Notes: generated from the letters alone by a model not told the origin. A stretch of DNA of 45,042 bases from Pedobacter frigidisoli (GCF_004331675.1 NZ_SJSN01000023.1:1-45042), one strand, 5' to 3'; shown: positions 9,001 to 17,969, counted from the first letter of the stretch. Program-made: numbers and translations.

Positions 9001-12000
9001 TATTTTGGATCGTAACTATTATAGTTAAATCCGTAAAAATTGATTACCTCATAAGCTCTTCGGGTAATATCGAAATAGTTCGCGTAGTTTTTCAGAAACC
9101 AAAATTCATTTCCACTTAATAAATTATTTAAGTTAAAGCCCCAAAAGTATTTTTGGTAATCATATTTAGGAGTTACAATATTATCCCAGCTCATGGGCTT
9201 CAAATCATCCAATGAAGCATCGTATAAAGAAGCCACCATTTCTGCCATTTGTTTTTCACCTCTTTTGTTGGTGATACTGAGCTTCCAACTTTCTTTTTCT
9301 CCCGGCTGAAGTTTATCTCTAAATGTTAGAAATTTAATGTCAAGATTATCCTCAGTATTTATAATCGAAACCTCATTCATCGATTGAAAAATTCTACCGT
9401 TTTGCACCATGGTAAATTGAACAGCAAAGCCATCAACAAAACCTAATTGAGGCTTAATCTTAATAATTGTTTGCTTTGGCGACGCTTTTAGCCAAACTTT
9501 TTCTACAATCTTATCTTTGTAATATACCTCATAATAGGCTTTTGCATTTGGTACAATACTCGCTAACCTAAAAACAGCAAATTGTTCTGGTTTTATCGTT
9601 GTTTTCTCAGCAACAAGCCATTCATTACTCAAGTGAATCTTTTCTGCACTTTCTTTATAAACACGAACAATTTTCTCCACAACAGTAGAATCTTGCGCCT
9701 CATTTATTGCCTTAAACCTAACTTTGTAATATCCTGCTGGAATTGATTTGCTACTGACCGCTATTTTCCCAGTACCCATACCTACATTGGCATGCTGTGT
9801 AAAATCAACTTTTTTTGCTTTCCAGTTTTCTGGATTTGCATCTCCGTTATATTCCTCATTTGGAAAGTACTTTAGAAATTCCTCTTTGCTTAGGTTATAT
9901 TTCTCTGTTTTATTGTAGAAAGAACTCGGGTAGATAGGGCGATCGGGATTAACTAAAAAATACCATTCTGAACTTAGTTTTCCTTTTATAGATTCGCGAT
10001 TTAAATTGGTAATTTGGAAAGGAATACTATCAACCTTGGCAGTTAAAAAGAGTTTTGTAGGCATTGAGACATTTAAAAGCACATCACTTTTACCAGCATT
10101 AACAGTGAGCATTTTAGTTTTTGTTTCTCCATTAAGATCCGTGATTTCAACATTAACTTGATAAGAATATGCATTGATATTACCGCTATCAGCCAAAGCC
10201 ATATAGTTGATTTCAAAACCCCCATCTGCTTTCGTTTCCGTTTTTCCAACAGCTATCTGTTTAAACGTATTAATGCCATAAACTCGACCGAACTCTGCCA
10301 AAATGATTCTAGTAATGGTATATTTTACTTTAGCGCCAGTTACGGCATAACCAGAAAAACTAATTGCCTTGCCCTGCAAACGAATGCTATCGTTTAGATT
10401 ATACTTTTTATTCAACTTATCGAATACAATTTCAAAAGTTGGTCTTTTGTATTCCTCAACCTGTACTTGAATAGCTCCGTAAGTAGTTGAAATATTCATT
10501 CTACCATTTAGCTTACCCATTGGAATGATAAACGAACCTTGAAAAGTACCATATTCATTGGTAATTTTCGTACACTTTTCGATGTCTTTCCAGTTAGTAT
10601 CCTTAAAGGTGATATCTATGCTTTGCTGCTTTAAAATTCTATTCTTGTAATCTTCGTATTCGAAGTAAATTCCTTTGTAAAAAACAGTTTGACCTGGGCG
10701 ATAAATTGCTCTATCTGTAAATAAAACTACCTTTTCCTTTTTGGCTTGATACTGATACCATTTTTGATTGATATCCATTGCGATAGAATCGCTACCGTGG
10801 TTCACCACAATTTTATTTACTGAGGTGTTTAACACACTTTCTGCAAAACCATTTTCATCTGTCAACAGCGTCCCTTTATTATTTAAAACAGATTTGCCAT
10901 TTTTATATTCGCTCATCTTTTCCTGAATTGAAGCATTTTCAATTGCTTCTCCAGTAGAACTATTTGCTACAAAATATTGATGGTTCATCACGCCGGATAC
11001 CCTGTTTGTAACCGCCAAATTGGTTACCCTAAAACTAACAAAGTTATAGGCAGCATTCCGGTCATTACTGTCTAATGTACTTTGTGCGATGATGACATAG
11101 TTTCCAATCTCTAGGCCATTTAATTTATCTATAATGGAGTGTTCTTGATAGTCTTTATTTACAGGCAAAACTATAGTCCACTCTTTCTCCATCTTATTTC
11201 CAGCCAGAAACTTTGTATATGCAGATTTGGTATTTAGTGCATTCGGATCGAGCATATAACTCGGTTTAAAAAGCTTTAAATAAATGGTATCTACACTTTT
11301 ATATCGAAAAAGCATTTGAGCCGCTTTACCAGGCTGAAGAAACTCTTTCATCGTCATGTTTAGCGATCTATTTTTAATATCGATAACAAGTTTCTCTGAA
11401 TTCTTTCCGCCAATACTATTTGGATAAGCTTTAATTGCCCGATTAGCAATCCCAACCAATTCTTTTAAATTAGGCAGTTGCTTTGGATCTTGAGAAAACC
11501 TACTTTCATATTTTTTTGATGCGAGTTCGAACAATACATCAGCATAAATCTCTGATCTTTTTGAATATTCGGACACCTTTTGGAGCGCCTTGCTGTAAAG
11601 TTCTAACTTGTCCTCACGGGTACTTCTCAGAAATATATAATTGAGTCTTTTTAAATCTGCATCTGCAATAGCGCCAATATTTTGTGTTGAACTATGTGTT
11701 TTAATTAGGGTTTGAAAAATATCAAAAGCTTTGGCAGCAAATGATGTTGTATCGGTTTTTGGAATCTCAATTGCTAAAAATGATTGATAATCGCCAAACC
11801 ATTTCTCATCATTAAAATTAATTACATCATCAGTTTTATTTATTTCCAGCTGCGTATTCATCAAAACCGCTATTGCCCGATAGGCTAAAATATCATAAAG
11901 CTTTGGTCGCAAATACCTGCTGTAATTATCTCCAATCATCATGTCGCTTAGGCTATCTATCCTGGTTCTCTGCAATAATTTAACATCAGCCAGTGAGGCG

Positions 12001-12479
12001 AGGTAATATTTTATGGTTTCGTCAATAAATTTGTTTCTCGACCAGATTTTAATGTCATCACCCAAATTCGATTGAACATTAGTTCTATTCATTAAATTGT
12101 AACTGTTCTGCTCATAATACTTCCAGTAGCTTTCTGCCAATATCGATTGAAGAATACTTTTAGCAGGCTGCTTGGCCGAGGAAACATCTTGCTTTAACGC
12201 TTTTATAATTTTCGAGAATGCATCTTCCTCCAAATAACTCTGAAACAACATGCTATACATTACAGATTTGATGAGCATTGGTGTATTTCCATCTGCTCTA
12301 GCATTAACACTTAATTTATTGAGGATAATTAAAGCTTCTTTCGGCTTCGCTGCGATGGCTAACGAATCAACATTTTTAAATCCCTTTTTATAAAATTCTG
12401 GATTATTTTGGGGGAATGCTTTAAAGGAAAATAGGCAAAAAATGGAGAATAAGAATAATGAATGTAGAGCGTTTTTCAT
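6039..12479 (-). CDS. Giant alpha-2-macroglobulin-like protein with embedded SusC-type module
   Basis: 2146 residues with a signal peptide (1-24) and no clear lipobox. An MG2-like segment with FTDRAIYRPGQTVFYKG lies near 585-603. The C-terminal half has the alpha-2-macroglobulin region, including YECAEQT with C1604 and Q1607 spaced as in the thioester that traps proteases, then the alpha-alpha toroid (1610-1900) and a receptor-type end domain. Inserted before it at 1193-1270 is a carboxypeptidase-regulatory domain, followed at 1272-1286 by VVGYGTQKKSDVTGS, which normally occurs just before the plug of SusC receptors. Bacterial relatives are thought to guard the periplasm against proteases. 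The gene stands alone; no penicillin-binding partner (pbpC) is present. The N-terminal 550 residues are helical and unassigned. Confidence 0.88.
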   Translation of the reverse strand: MKNALHSLFLFSIFCLFSFKAFPQNNPEFYKKGFKNVDSLAIAAKPKEALIILNKLSVNARADGNTPMLIKSVMYSMLFQSYLEEDAFSKIIKALKQDVSSAKQPAKSILQSILAESYWKYYEQNSYNLMNRTNVQSNLGDDIKIWSRNKFIDETIKYYLASLADVKLLQRTRIDSLSDMMIGDNYSRYLRPKLYDILAYRAIAVLMNTQLEINKTDDVINFNDEKWFGDYQSFLAIEIPKTDTTSFAAKAFDIFQTLIKTHSSTQNIGAIADADLKRLNYIFLRSTREDKLELYSKALQKVSEYSKRSEIYADVLFELASKKYESRFSQDPKQLPNLKELVGIANRAIKAYPNSIGGKNSEKLVIDIKNRSLNMTMKEFLQPGKAAQMLFRYKSVDTIYLKLFKPSYMLDPNALNTKSAYTKFLAGNKMEKEWTIVLPVNKDYQEHSIIDKLNGLEIGNYVIIAQSTLDSNDRNAAYNFVSFRVTNLAVTNRVSGVMNHQYFVANSSTGEAIENASIQEKMSEYKNGKSVLNNKGTLLTDENGFAESVLNTSVNKIVVNHGSDSIAMDINQKWYQYQAKKEKVVLFTDRAIYRPGQTVFYKGIYFEYEDYKNRILKQQSIDITFKDTNWKDIEKCTKITNEYGTFQGSFIIPMGKLNGRMNISTTYGAIQVQVEEYKRPTFEIVFDKLNKKYNLNDSIRLQGKAISFSGYAVTGAKVKYTITRIILAEFGRVYGINTFKQIAVGKTETKADGGFEINYMALADSGNINAYSYQVNVEITDLNGETKTKMLTVNAGKSDVLLNVSMPTKLFLTAKVDSIPFQITNLNRESIKGKLSSEWYFLVNPDRPIYPSSFYNKTEKYNLSKEEFLKYFPNEEYNGDANPENWKAKKVDFTQHANVGMGTGKIAVSSKSIPAGYYKVRFKAINEAQDSTVVEKIVRVYKESAEKIHLSNEWLVAEKTTIKPEQFAVFRLASIVPNAKAYYEVYYKDKIVEKVWLKASPKQTIIKIKPQLGFVDGFAVQFTMVQNGRIFQSMNEVSIINTEDNLDIKFLTFRDKLQPGEKESWKLSITNKRGEKQMAEMVASLYDASLDDLKPMSWDNIVTPKYDYQKYFWGFNLNNLLSGNEFWFLKNYANYFDITRRAYEVINFYGFNYNSYDPKYSYNQFLRGLETDRRKFISEAASKKLDELKATGKIYGVVTDPDGYAFPGVSIKAGNKKTSTDQYGIYSIDAKIGEELSANFIGYTSASLKIGSTKRINFRLEEDGKGLSEISVVGYGTQKKSDVTGSATMYDDKDPTLRQEVEANRIVLREIRTTPGLKYNSSGDPSPETLRDAIAVDDNQVYDFLSIKGYDPKTDTYIVNGKPVKKAKVIPRTNFTETAFFYPQLQTNEAGEINIEFTIPQSLTRYKMMGFAHTTDLKTATITKELVTQKQLSISANAPRFFREGDSILFSAKLNNLSGKAIDGNAILELRDALSGKIISIFGKDVAIVQKFQLANNGNQSLKWSLIIPSGIGAITYKLIAQSGDYSDGEEMTIPVLPNNMLVTESMPINVRGGMNKTFTMDKLLNSGDSKTLKNQSLTFEFTSNPVWYAVQALPYLMEYPYECAEQTFSRFYANSFATGIINSSPKVKTVFESWKHVDNGVALLSNLEKNPALKSILLEETPWVRNAENETERKKRLAVLFDLNRMTYELKANFEKLENMQFSNGSFPWFSGMQEDRYITQHITLGLGQLQHLKLVDEKAFPKLNQMLSKSISYLDDKLVVDYKDALKNKITSTYLPTHYLYARSYSIQKNANLDFVKAQQYFIKRIISDWKYMQPYQLAQSALILERNGNHTEAMKIINLLKQTAQQSDEMGMYWPKNQNGWWWYQNPIETQALLIEAFDEVAKDTKSVEEMKIWLLKNKQTNDWKTTKATAAASYALLMRGYDLLNESATPEILIGGKTFAQLGISESPKEAGTGYEKVVILGKDIKPEMAKVQIKNNNKTVSWGAYYWQYFEQLDKITSAATGVKINKQLFLQKQTEKGNLLTPLTATNVLSPGDLIKVRIEIFCDRDMEYIHLKDMRSSGFEPVNVISQYKYQDGLSYYESTKDASTNFFISYLRKGTYVFEYPLRVTHSGNFSNGITTLQSMYAPEFTTHSAGVRVTVRP

Positions 12480-12612
12480 ATTTAGGGCCTTTAAAGTATT
12501 AGATGGAATAGCGAATTGATTTCCATAAACAATTTAAATTTATATCTGATTATTATTCTAAAGTAAACATTTACCAGCCAAAATAAACTTACAACATTTA
12601 AACATTAACCTC

Positions 12613-12643
12613 TTTTAACATTACATGCTTAGCACTATCTTTG
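12613..12643 (+). promoter_or_regulatory. Bacteroidetes-type promoter of ribH, near-leaderless
   Basis: The -7 element TATCTTTG (12636-12643) matches TAnnTTTG exactly. A TTTT at 12613-12616 stands in for the -33 TTTG with a 19-base spacer. The ATG of ribH begins only five bases after the -7 element, so the transcript should start at or within a few bases of the start codon. Confidence 0.65.
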
Positions 12644-12647
12644 CCCC

Positions 12648-13139
12648 ATGTCAAGTCAATTAAAAAACCTATCCGATTTCTCTCACACAACAGTTCCAAA
12701 TGGAGCAGACTATAAATTCGGAATTATTGTTGCCGAATGGAATGCTGAAATTACCGGTGCACTTTACAATGGTGCATTAAAAACCCTTTTGGAAAATGGC
12801 GTTAAGGAAGAAAATATTGTTTCATTGCCTGTTCCCGGAAGTTTTGAATTAACTGGAGGTGCTGAGATTTTATTGAGCAAAAGAAGCGACATCGATGCGG
12901 TAATTTGCTTGGGTTGCGTAATTCAAGGCGATACCAAACACTTTGATTTTATTTGCGATGCAGCTGCACAAGGTGTTACCAACGTTGGCATAAAATATAG
13001 CAAGCCGGTTATTTTCGGTGTATTAACAACCAATAATTTAGAGCAAGCACAAGATCGTGCTGGTGGCAAACATGGTAATAAAGGTGACGAGGCTGCAATT
13101 ACAGCAATTAAAATGGCCGATTTTTCTGCTAAAATTTAG
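12648..13139 (+). CDS. ribH: 6,7-dimethyl-8-ribityllumazine synthase
   Basis: 163 residues, the normal size. It condenses 5-amino-6-ribitylaminouracil with 3,4-dihydroxy-2-butanone 4-phosphate in the penultimate step of riboflavin synthesis, as a cytoplasmic pentamer or capsid. Family motifs are intact: GIIVAEWNAEIT (substrate pocket), VPGSFELT, CLGCVIQGDTKHFDFIC with the catalytic His, FGVLTTNNLEQAQDRAGG and the C-terminal NKGDEAA. It is not linked to other rib genes here. No FMN riboswitch is possible, because the promoter lies directly at the start codon. Confidence 0.97.
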   Translation: MSSQLKNLSDFSHTTVPNGADYKFGIIVAEWNAEITGALYNGALKTLLENGVKEENIVSLPVPGSFELTGGAEILLSKRSDIDAVICLGCVIQGDTKHFDFICDAAAQGVTNVGIKYSKPVIFGVLTTNNLEQAQDRAGGKHGNKGDEAAITAIKMADFSAKI

Positions 13140-13253
13140 AATTGCGTTTTAATAAACTATTTGTACCTTAGAGTTTCAAAACTTGTCCCATTCAATGAAA
13201 CCATCCTGTTTATCAAGATAGCTTCATTACCGTTAAAAAACAATTATATACAG

Positions 13254-13376
13254 ATGAAAAAAGTAGCCATTTTGTTATTGGCGGTGTTTTGCACCATTAC
13301 CATATTAGAATCTTGTTCTTCTAAGCTTTGCCCGGCTTACGGTTCATATCCTGAAGGTAAACGCAGAAGAAACTAA
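13254..13376 (+). CDS. Tiny lipoprotein-like peptide (40 residues)
   Basis: A longer frame opens at 13161, but the ATG at 13254 starts a convincing export signal: MKKVAILLLAVFCTITILESC. Cys21 would be lipidated, although Glu at -2 is unusual. The mature part is only about 20 residues (CSSKLCPAYGSYPEGKRRRN), with a second Cys and a basic tail. Small proteins of this sort, beginning C-P-A-Y, recur in Bacteroidetes genomes as far as I recall. The function is unknown. It lies between ribH and ytxJ with gaps of about 100 bases on either side. Confidence 0.6.
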   Translation: MKKVAILLLAVFCTITILESCSSKLCPAYGSYPEGKRRRN

Positions 13377-13467
13377 TCTTCAAAATTTCCGAATTTTCAT
13401 TTTCAGGTCATTTGCAGAACATTATTAAACTGCAGGTGTTTATCTGTAAAACAATATTTATAAAATC

Positions 13468-13800
13468 ATGACTTGGGTTAACTTAACTTCAATAGATCAG
13501 CTTAACGAGGTAAAAGCCGCAAGCGGATACAGCCTTATTTTTAAGCACAGTACGCGTTGCTCCATCAGTATGATGGCTAAGAGAAATTTCGAATTTAGCT
13601 GGGATGTTATTCCAGAAAACACGAAACTTTACTTTTTAGATTTGATTAGCTATCGCGATGTTTCGAATGAAATCGCTAGCTTATTTCAAGTAGCACACCA
13701 ATCGCCACAAATTCTGTTAATTAAAGATGGCGATTGTGTATTAGAGGCTTCTCATAGCGATATTTCTGCCGAAGAGGTTGCTGAAGTTATTGCAGCTTAA
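13468..13800 (+). CDS. ytxJ: Bacillithiol-system redox protein YtxJ (monothiol bacilliredoxin-like)
   Basis: 110 residues with a thioredoxin-like fold and no export signal. The signature FKHSTRCSISMMAK contains the single active cysteine (C31). SHRNVSNEIA-like and HQSPQILLIKDG segments supply the rest of the fold, including the cis-Pro. YtxJ is thought to reverse bacillithiolation of proteins, so it suggests that this organism makes bacillithiol. No bsh genes are in the window. A terminator follows at 13824-13853. Confidence 0.9.
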   Translation: MTWVNLTSIDQLNEVKAASGYSLIFKHSTRCSISMMAKRNFEFSWDVIPENTKLYFLDLISYRDVSNEIASLFQVAHQSPQILLIKDGDCVLEASHSDISAEEVAEVIAA

Positions 13801-13823
13801 ACCGAAAGTAAAATATTAATTAC

Positions 13824-13853
13824 AAAAAAGGCCTTGCAATTGCAAAGCCTTTT
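13824..13853. terminator. Bidirectional terminator between ytxJ and mqo
   Basis: A near-perfect hairpin, AAAAGGC-x-TTGCAATTGCAA-x-GCCTTTT, with A and T flanks, serves the two convergent genes. Confidence 0.8.
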
Positions 13854-13871
13854 CTATTTAATCTATGTTGG

Positions 13872-15380
13872 TTAGGCCTCGTCTATTTTCAAAATCTTGG
13901 AAGTTCTTTGTCTGGTCGATTTACATAATGCTTCGTCTTTGGCCAACTCTTTTCCGTAGGTAGGAATCATTTCCTTAATTTTCGCTTGCCATTCTTCGGT
14001 TGCCAAATCATCCTTAAAACAACGATCTAAAAGCTCTAACATAATCGAAACTGCTGTAGATGCACCTGGAGATGCACCCAATAATGCTGCAATAGAACCA
14101 TCGCCAGCACTTACCACCTCTGTTCCAAATTCTAAAATTCCACCTTGTTTCTCGTCTTTTTTAATTACCTGAACGCGTTGCCCGGCATATTCCAATTCCC
14201 AATCCTTTAATTCGGCTGTTGGCAGATATTCCTTTAATGCTTCCAACCTATCCTCAGGAGATTGCCTTACCTGCTCGATTAAATATTTCGTTAAATCTAG
14301 ATTATGTAACCCAGCCGAAAGCATCGGACGGATATTGTTAAACTTAATCGATTTTGGTAAATCTAAAAATGATCCATTTTTTAAGAATTTAGTCGAAAAA
14401 CCCGCGTAAGGACCAAACAGTAAAGCTTGTTTGCCATTAATCATTCTGGTATCTAAATGCGGAACCGACATTGGTGGGGCACCAACTGCAGCTTTACCGT
14501 AAACCTTTGCATGGTGCTTTTTAATAATTTCCTCATTGGTACATTTCAGCCATTGGCCACTCACCGGGAACCCGCCAAAACCTTTTCCCTCAGGGATATC
14601 AGATTTTTCTAAAAGTGGCAAAGAACCACCTCCAGCACCGATAAAAACAAATTTAGCAACACGTTTGCGTTTATCGCCAGTTTCTAAATCCTTAACCTTT
14701 ATGCTCCAGTTGCCATCCTTATTTTTCTTCAAATCACGAATTTCATGATTGAAGTTAAGGCTAACATTACTTTGCTCCTTAAGGTGATTAAACATATCGC
14801 GGGTTAACGAACCGAAATTAACATCGGTACCTAAATCCATTTTTGTAGCCGCAACTTTTTCACCTTTCTTACGACCATCCATAATCAATGGTGCCCAAGT
14901 ATTTACGATTTCAGTATCCTCGGTATATTCCATGTCGCTAAAAAGATCACATTTCTGCAAGGCATCATATCGTTTTTTAAGATAATCTACATTCTTTTTA
15001 CCCCATACAAAGCTCATGTGGGGAATTTTGCGAATGAAATTTTCAGGATCAGAAATTAATCCCTTTTCGATAAGATAAGACCAAAACTGTTTGGAAACCT
15101 CGAAATGTTCAGCAATTTGTACAGCTTTTACAATTTCTACAGTACCATCTTTTTTCTCAGGAGTATAGTTTAACTCACAAAAAGCAGAGTGACCAGTGCC
15201 GGCATTATTCCAAGCATCAGAACTTTCTGCGGCCGCAATATCCAAACGTTCGTAAATTTCTATGCTTAAATTCGGCTCTAATTGTTTTAATAAAACACCA
15301 AGGGTAGCACTCATTATGCCAGCCCCTATTAAAATTACATCAGCGTCAGTTTTACCAACTGTCTTTTTCTTTTTTGTCAT
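13872..15380 (-). CDS. mqo: Malate:quinone oxidoreductase
   Basis: 502 residues, typical for Mqo. It oxidises malate to oxaloacetate with FAD and passes the electrons to the membrane quinone pool, replacing or complementing soluble malate dehydrogenase in the TCA cycle. The N-terminal FAD-binding motif is ADVILIGAGIMSATLG (residues 13-28). AWNNAGTGHSAFCELNYTP and DVNFGSLTRDMFNHL are characteristic of Mqo, and the C-terminal part carries GDGSIAALLGASPGASTAVSIM. It has a peripheral, uncharged surface rather than membrane helices. It has its own promoter (15399-15430) and is convergent to ytxJ. Confidence 0.96.
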   Translation of the reverse strand: MTKKKKTVGKTDADVILIGAGIMSATLGVLLKQLEPNLSIEIYERLDIAAAESSDAWNNAGTGHSAFCELNYTPEKKDGTVEIVKAVQIAEHFEVSKQFWSYLIEKGLISDPENFIRKIPHMSFVWGKKNVDYLKKRYDALQKCDLFSDMEYTEDTEIVNTWAPLIMDGRKKGEKVAATKMDLGTDVNFGSLTRDMFNHLKEQSNVSLNFNHEIRDLKKNKDGNWSIKVKDLETGDKRKRVAKFVFIGAGGGSLPLLEKSDIPEGKGFGGFPVSGQWLKCTNEEIIKKHHAKVYGKAAVGAPPMSVPHLDTRMINGKQALLFGPYAGFSTKFLKNGSFLDLPKSIKFNNIRPMLSAGLHNLDLTKYLIEQVRQSPEDRLEALKEYLPTAELKDWELEYAGQRVQVIKKDEKQGGILEFGTEVVSAGDGSIAALLGASPGASTAVSIMLELLDRCFKDDLATEEWQAKIKEMIPTYGKELAKDEALCKSTRQRTSKILKIDEA

Positions 15381-15398
15381 CTTATGTTAAAGGAGTTA

Positions 15399-15430
15399 CA
15401 AATTTAGAATCATTTTAAACATAGCACGAA
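15399..15430 (-). promoter_or_regulatory. Promoter of mqo
   Basis: Read on the minus strand: TAAATTTG (15399-15406) is an exact TAnnTTTG -7 element. TTCG (15427-15430) stands near the -33 consensus with a 20-base spacer. The predicted leader is about 15 bases. The rest of the 375-base gap to 15755 is plain AT-rich DNA with no gene I can support. Confidence 0.6.
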
Positions 15431-15755
15431 TTTTAAGTGATGAAAACTTAAAAAAAGTATTAAAAAATTTAAAAAATACTCATATCTAGTAAAGCATTAA
15501 CAAAGTTTAGTCCAAATCCTTAAAACTTTAGCTCCTGCTTAAAAAAAGACATTAAATTAATATTAGAAACCGTGCTTATGTTGTAAAAAAATTTATCATG
15601 ATGAATTTACTATGCGAAACTAAGGATCAAAAGACACATTCAATCATGCGAATAATAAACGTTTTCCGACAAAAACAAACTCAATCATTGCAGATACACA
15701 TTCATCTTTAATTCTTTATTGAAAAAAGTTATTTTTAATGGCTAATTATTTTTTG

Positions 15756-16877
15756 ATGAAAACTACCACCAAATTCGCTTTCGTTTTTTCAATAACGTTT
15801 TTTTCTTTTAGCTGTTCGAGTGAGAAAACCGATCAAGTTTTGTTAGAACTAGATAAAGCCAAACTGGAGGAAAACATCAACTACGATAAAATTGTATTTT
15901 ACAAGTTTGCAAAAATTGCGGTTAGGATGGCCGCTGTTCAAGACACTACCATGCCCGAATATCAAAAATTCTCCAAACAGGTGGAAGGTGTAAATCGAAC
16001 GATGAAAACCATCAACCCAAATAGCAAGGAAAGCATTTCGGTTATTGATGCGTTAATGATGTATAAAGAATATCGTTCAGTTAAGGGTTTTGTAAAAGAA
16101 ACCGATGAAGATATTTTCCCGCCATTAACAGATGGTTTTATTGCCATGTACACCGGACAAAAAACATCCAACAACTTTTTCCAAAATACCGAAAAAGCTT
16201 ATTATCAAAATGTTGAACATGCCGTTTTGAGTATGCTGGTTTTAACAACGAGAGATTTGGGACAGCCGTTTGCACTTTATGAATGTTCGAAAACGCAGCC
16301 TGAGCTACTCAAAGATTCTGAAATGAAAACCTTGCTCGAGTTTGTCCGTGGGTTCCTATTCTTCAGCAATAATCTATTCTATTTATCTGAGGATGGATTA
16401 TCAAGAAACATCAAATGGTTAGATAAAAATGAAAGTATTCCTTTGCCTTACACAAAAGCATTTTTCGGTTGGAGCCGGCTAAGTGATGAACAAACGCATA
16501 CTGCATTTCACAGCATGAATTATCTCTTTAGAGGTTTTGATAGAATGAGGATGGAACGCAAGGTTGATGAAGAAAGATCATTAGAAGATTTCGATCTATT
16601 TTTAAAAGACATGGATAAACTTGGTCTGCAAAATGAATTGGTTTGGGGAATTGATAGTTACTTAAACCTCAAGAGAGAAAACCCAGATAAAGCCATTCCA
16701 GCTTTGGAGAAGCTTAAAAAAAGCCCATTATTTTCTGAAAGTGAAAGAGAAGCAATTCAGCAAACAATAGATTATGTAAAGGATAGAAAATCTGATGCAG
16801 CTTTAAAAGGCGTTTATGATAAAGCTTTCATGGGCAAAATCGCTACAAAGTATATGTTTTCTATACTCTCGAAGTAG
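15756..16877 (+). CDS. Unknown helical lipoprotein, C-terminus lost by frameshift
   Basis: 373 residues from the chosen start. The frame opens at 15738, but the ATG at 15756 starts the signal MKTTTKFAFVFSITFFSFSC, whose Cys should be lipidated. The body is mostly helical and acidic, and I recognise no domain. The frame stops at 16877, but the -1 frame carries on without a break to 17068 with protein-like codons. One extra T in the run of four at 16857-16860 would join them into a protein of about 440 residues. Either the gene is damaged or the base is a sequencing slip. Confidence 0.7.
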   Translation: MKTTTKFAFVFSITFFSFSCSSEKTDQVLLELDKAKLEENINYDKIVFYKFAKIAVRMAAVQDTTMPEYQKFSKQVEGVNRTMKTINPNSKESISVIDALMMYKEYRSVKGFVKETDEDIFPPLTDGFIAMYTGQKTSNNFFQNTEKAYYQNVEHAVLSMLVLTTRDLGQPFALYECSKTQPELLKDSEMKTLLEFVRGFLFFSNNLFYLSEDGLSRNIKWLDKNESIPLPYTKAFFGWSRLSDEQTHTAFHSMNYLFRGFDRMRMERKVDEERSLEDFDLFLKDMDKLGLQNELVWGIDSYLNLKRENPDKAIPALEKLKKSPLFSESEREAIQQTIDYVKDRKSDAALKGVYDKAFMGKIATKYMFSILSK

Positions 16878-17068
16878 ATTGGGAAAAATTGATGAAAGAA
16901 AAAGGCGTGCCGCATACAGAAGAAATCTTTGCGGGAGTTAAAAAGTTTAAAGCCCTTTCCAATTCGGTGAGCGATTACACACAACCATCAACTATTGAAA
17001 AAGGAAAGAAAGATATAACTGATAAAGGTGGAGAATTAATTGAAAAAGCTAAGGGACTTTGGAAGTAA
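16862..17068 (+). pseudogene. Detached C-terminal segment of the lipoprotein gene
   Basis: This frame, one base out of step with the preceding gene, reads YTLEVDWEKLMKEKGVPHTE and ends GGELIEKAKGLWK before TAA at 17066-17068. It has no ATG near its beginning and no separate ribosome entry. It therefore makes sense only as the tail of the gene ending at 16877. The junction lies in the T run at 16857-16860. Confidence 0.7.
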
Positions 17069-17071
17069 AAC

Positions 17072-17105
17072 GTGGCGTCTTGATACCTTAGAATCAAAAC
17101 GCCAC
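17072..17105. terminator. Intergenic hairpin between convergent genes
   Basis: GTGGCGT-c-TTGAT, then a 7-base loop, then the complementary arm ending ACGCCAC, gives a stem of about 12 bp. It begins 3 bases after the stop of the frameshifted gene and ends 8 bases before the msrA stop. There is no strong T run, so termination is inferred from position. Confidence 0.55.
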
Positions 17106-17113
17106 ATAAATAT

Positions 17114-17713
17114 TTAATTTTTGAGCTTAGCTTTGAATATTTTTTCTAGCTTTTGCATTTTTGGTAAAATAACCGCTCTACAATAAGGCTCGCTACCATT
17201 TTTTAAGTAGTAATCTTGATGATAGTTTTCTGCAACATAAAATGGTTTTGCAGCTTCAATTGCCGTAACTACTTTCTTCCCAAAAGCATTCGTTTTATTT
17301 AACTCTGCCTTATATTTCTCTGCCAAAGCTTTTTGTTCAGCATTGTGGTAAAAAACTACAGAACGGTATTGTGTTCCGCTATCTGCACCTTGGCGATTAA
17401 GGGTTGTAGGATCATGGCTTTTCCAAAAAACCTCCAATAATTCATCGTAAGTAATTACCATTGGGTTGTAGTTTATTTCCAAAACTTCTGCATGTCCGGT
17501 TGCGCCGGTACAAACTTCCTCGTAAGTAGGATTGGTTAATGTACCACCTTCGTAACCCGATTTTACAGATGTTACGCCTTTTAAACGTTGAAATATTGCT
17601 TCAGTACACCAAAAACAGCCCATTCCGAAAGTGGCCTTTTCTGTTTTTTTTCCTTGAGCATTAGCTTGATTTAAAGCTAAAACAGCTAATAAGATTAAAA
17701 TTATTTTTTTCAT
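17114..17713 (-). CDS. msrA: Exported peptide-methionine (S)-S-oxide reductase
   Basis: 199 residues. A signal peptide (MKKIILILLAVLALNQANA) precedes the MsrA domain, so this copy repairs oxidised methionine in periplasmic proteins, or in outer-membrane proteins facing the periplasm. The nucleophile is C33 in GMGCFWCTEA. SGYEGG, YEEVCTGATGHAEV, FWKSHDPTTLNRQGADSGTQYRS and AENYHQDY are the conserved substrate-pocket motifs. A further cysteine in EPYCR (near 180) is the likely resolving residue. No msrB is fused or adjacent. Confidence 0.96.
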   Translation of the reverse strand: MKKIILILLAVLALNQANAQGKKTEKATFGMGCFWCTEAIFQRLKGVTSVKSGYEGGTLTNPTYEEVCTGATGHAEVLEINYNPMVITYDELLEVFWKSHDPTTLNRQGADSGTQYRSVVFYHNAEQKALAEKYKAELNKTNAFGKKVVTAIEAAKPFYVAENYHQDYYLKNGSEPYCRAVILPKMQKLEKIFKAKLKN

Positions 17714-17969
17714 TTGTTTGTGTGTATTTAAATTGAGAATCTACTATCACGTTTCTCTTTAACCTATCTATATTACGAAAAAGAAACCATGATAGTTTCT
17801 AGTAACTTAATAATGGATTTTGCATGACAATCGTAACATTATGTGGAATTAGTTGTTAGTGTTAATAACTTAAAATATTGATTTGTAAATTTTTAAACGC
17901 CAATTTTTAAGCTCAATCACACTTATTAACAATTCTTTTTTAAATTCGTATAACATTAAAAATAAAATT

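Noticed and set aside
13161..13253. N-terminal extension of the tiny lipoprotein
   Set aside because: The extension reads as untranslated leader. The internal ATG at 13254 starts a good export signal.
15601..15711. A 36-codon frame on the plus strand starting ATGAATTTACTATGC
   Set aside because: Its composition is not protein-like, it has no ribosome site or family resemblance, and it lies in AT-rich DNA where such frames arise by chance.
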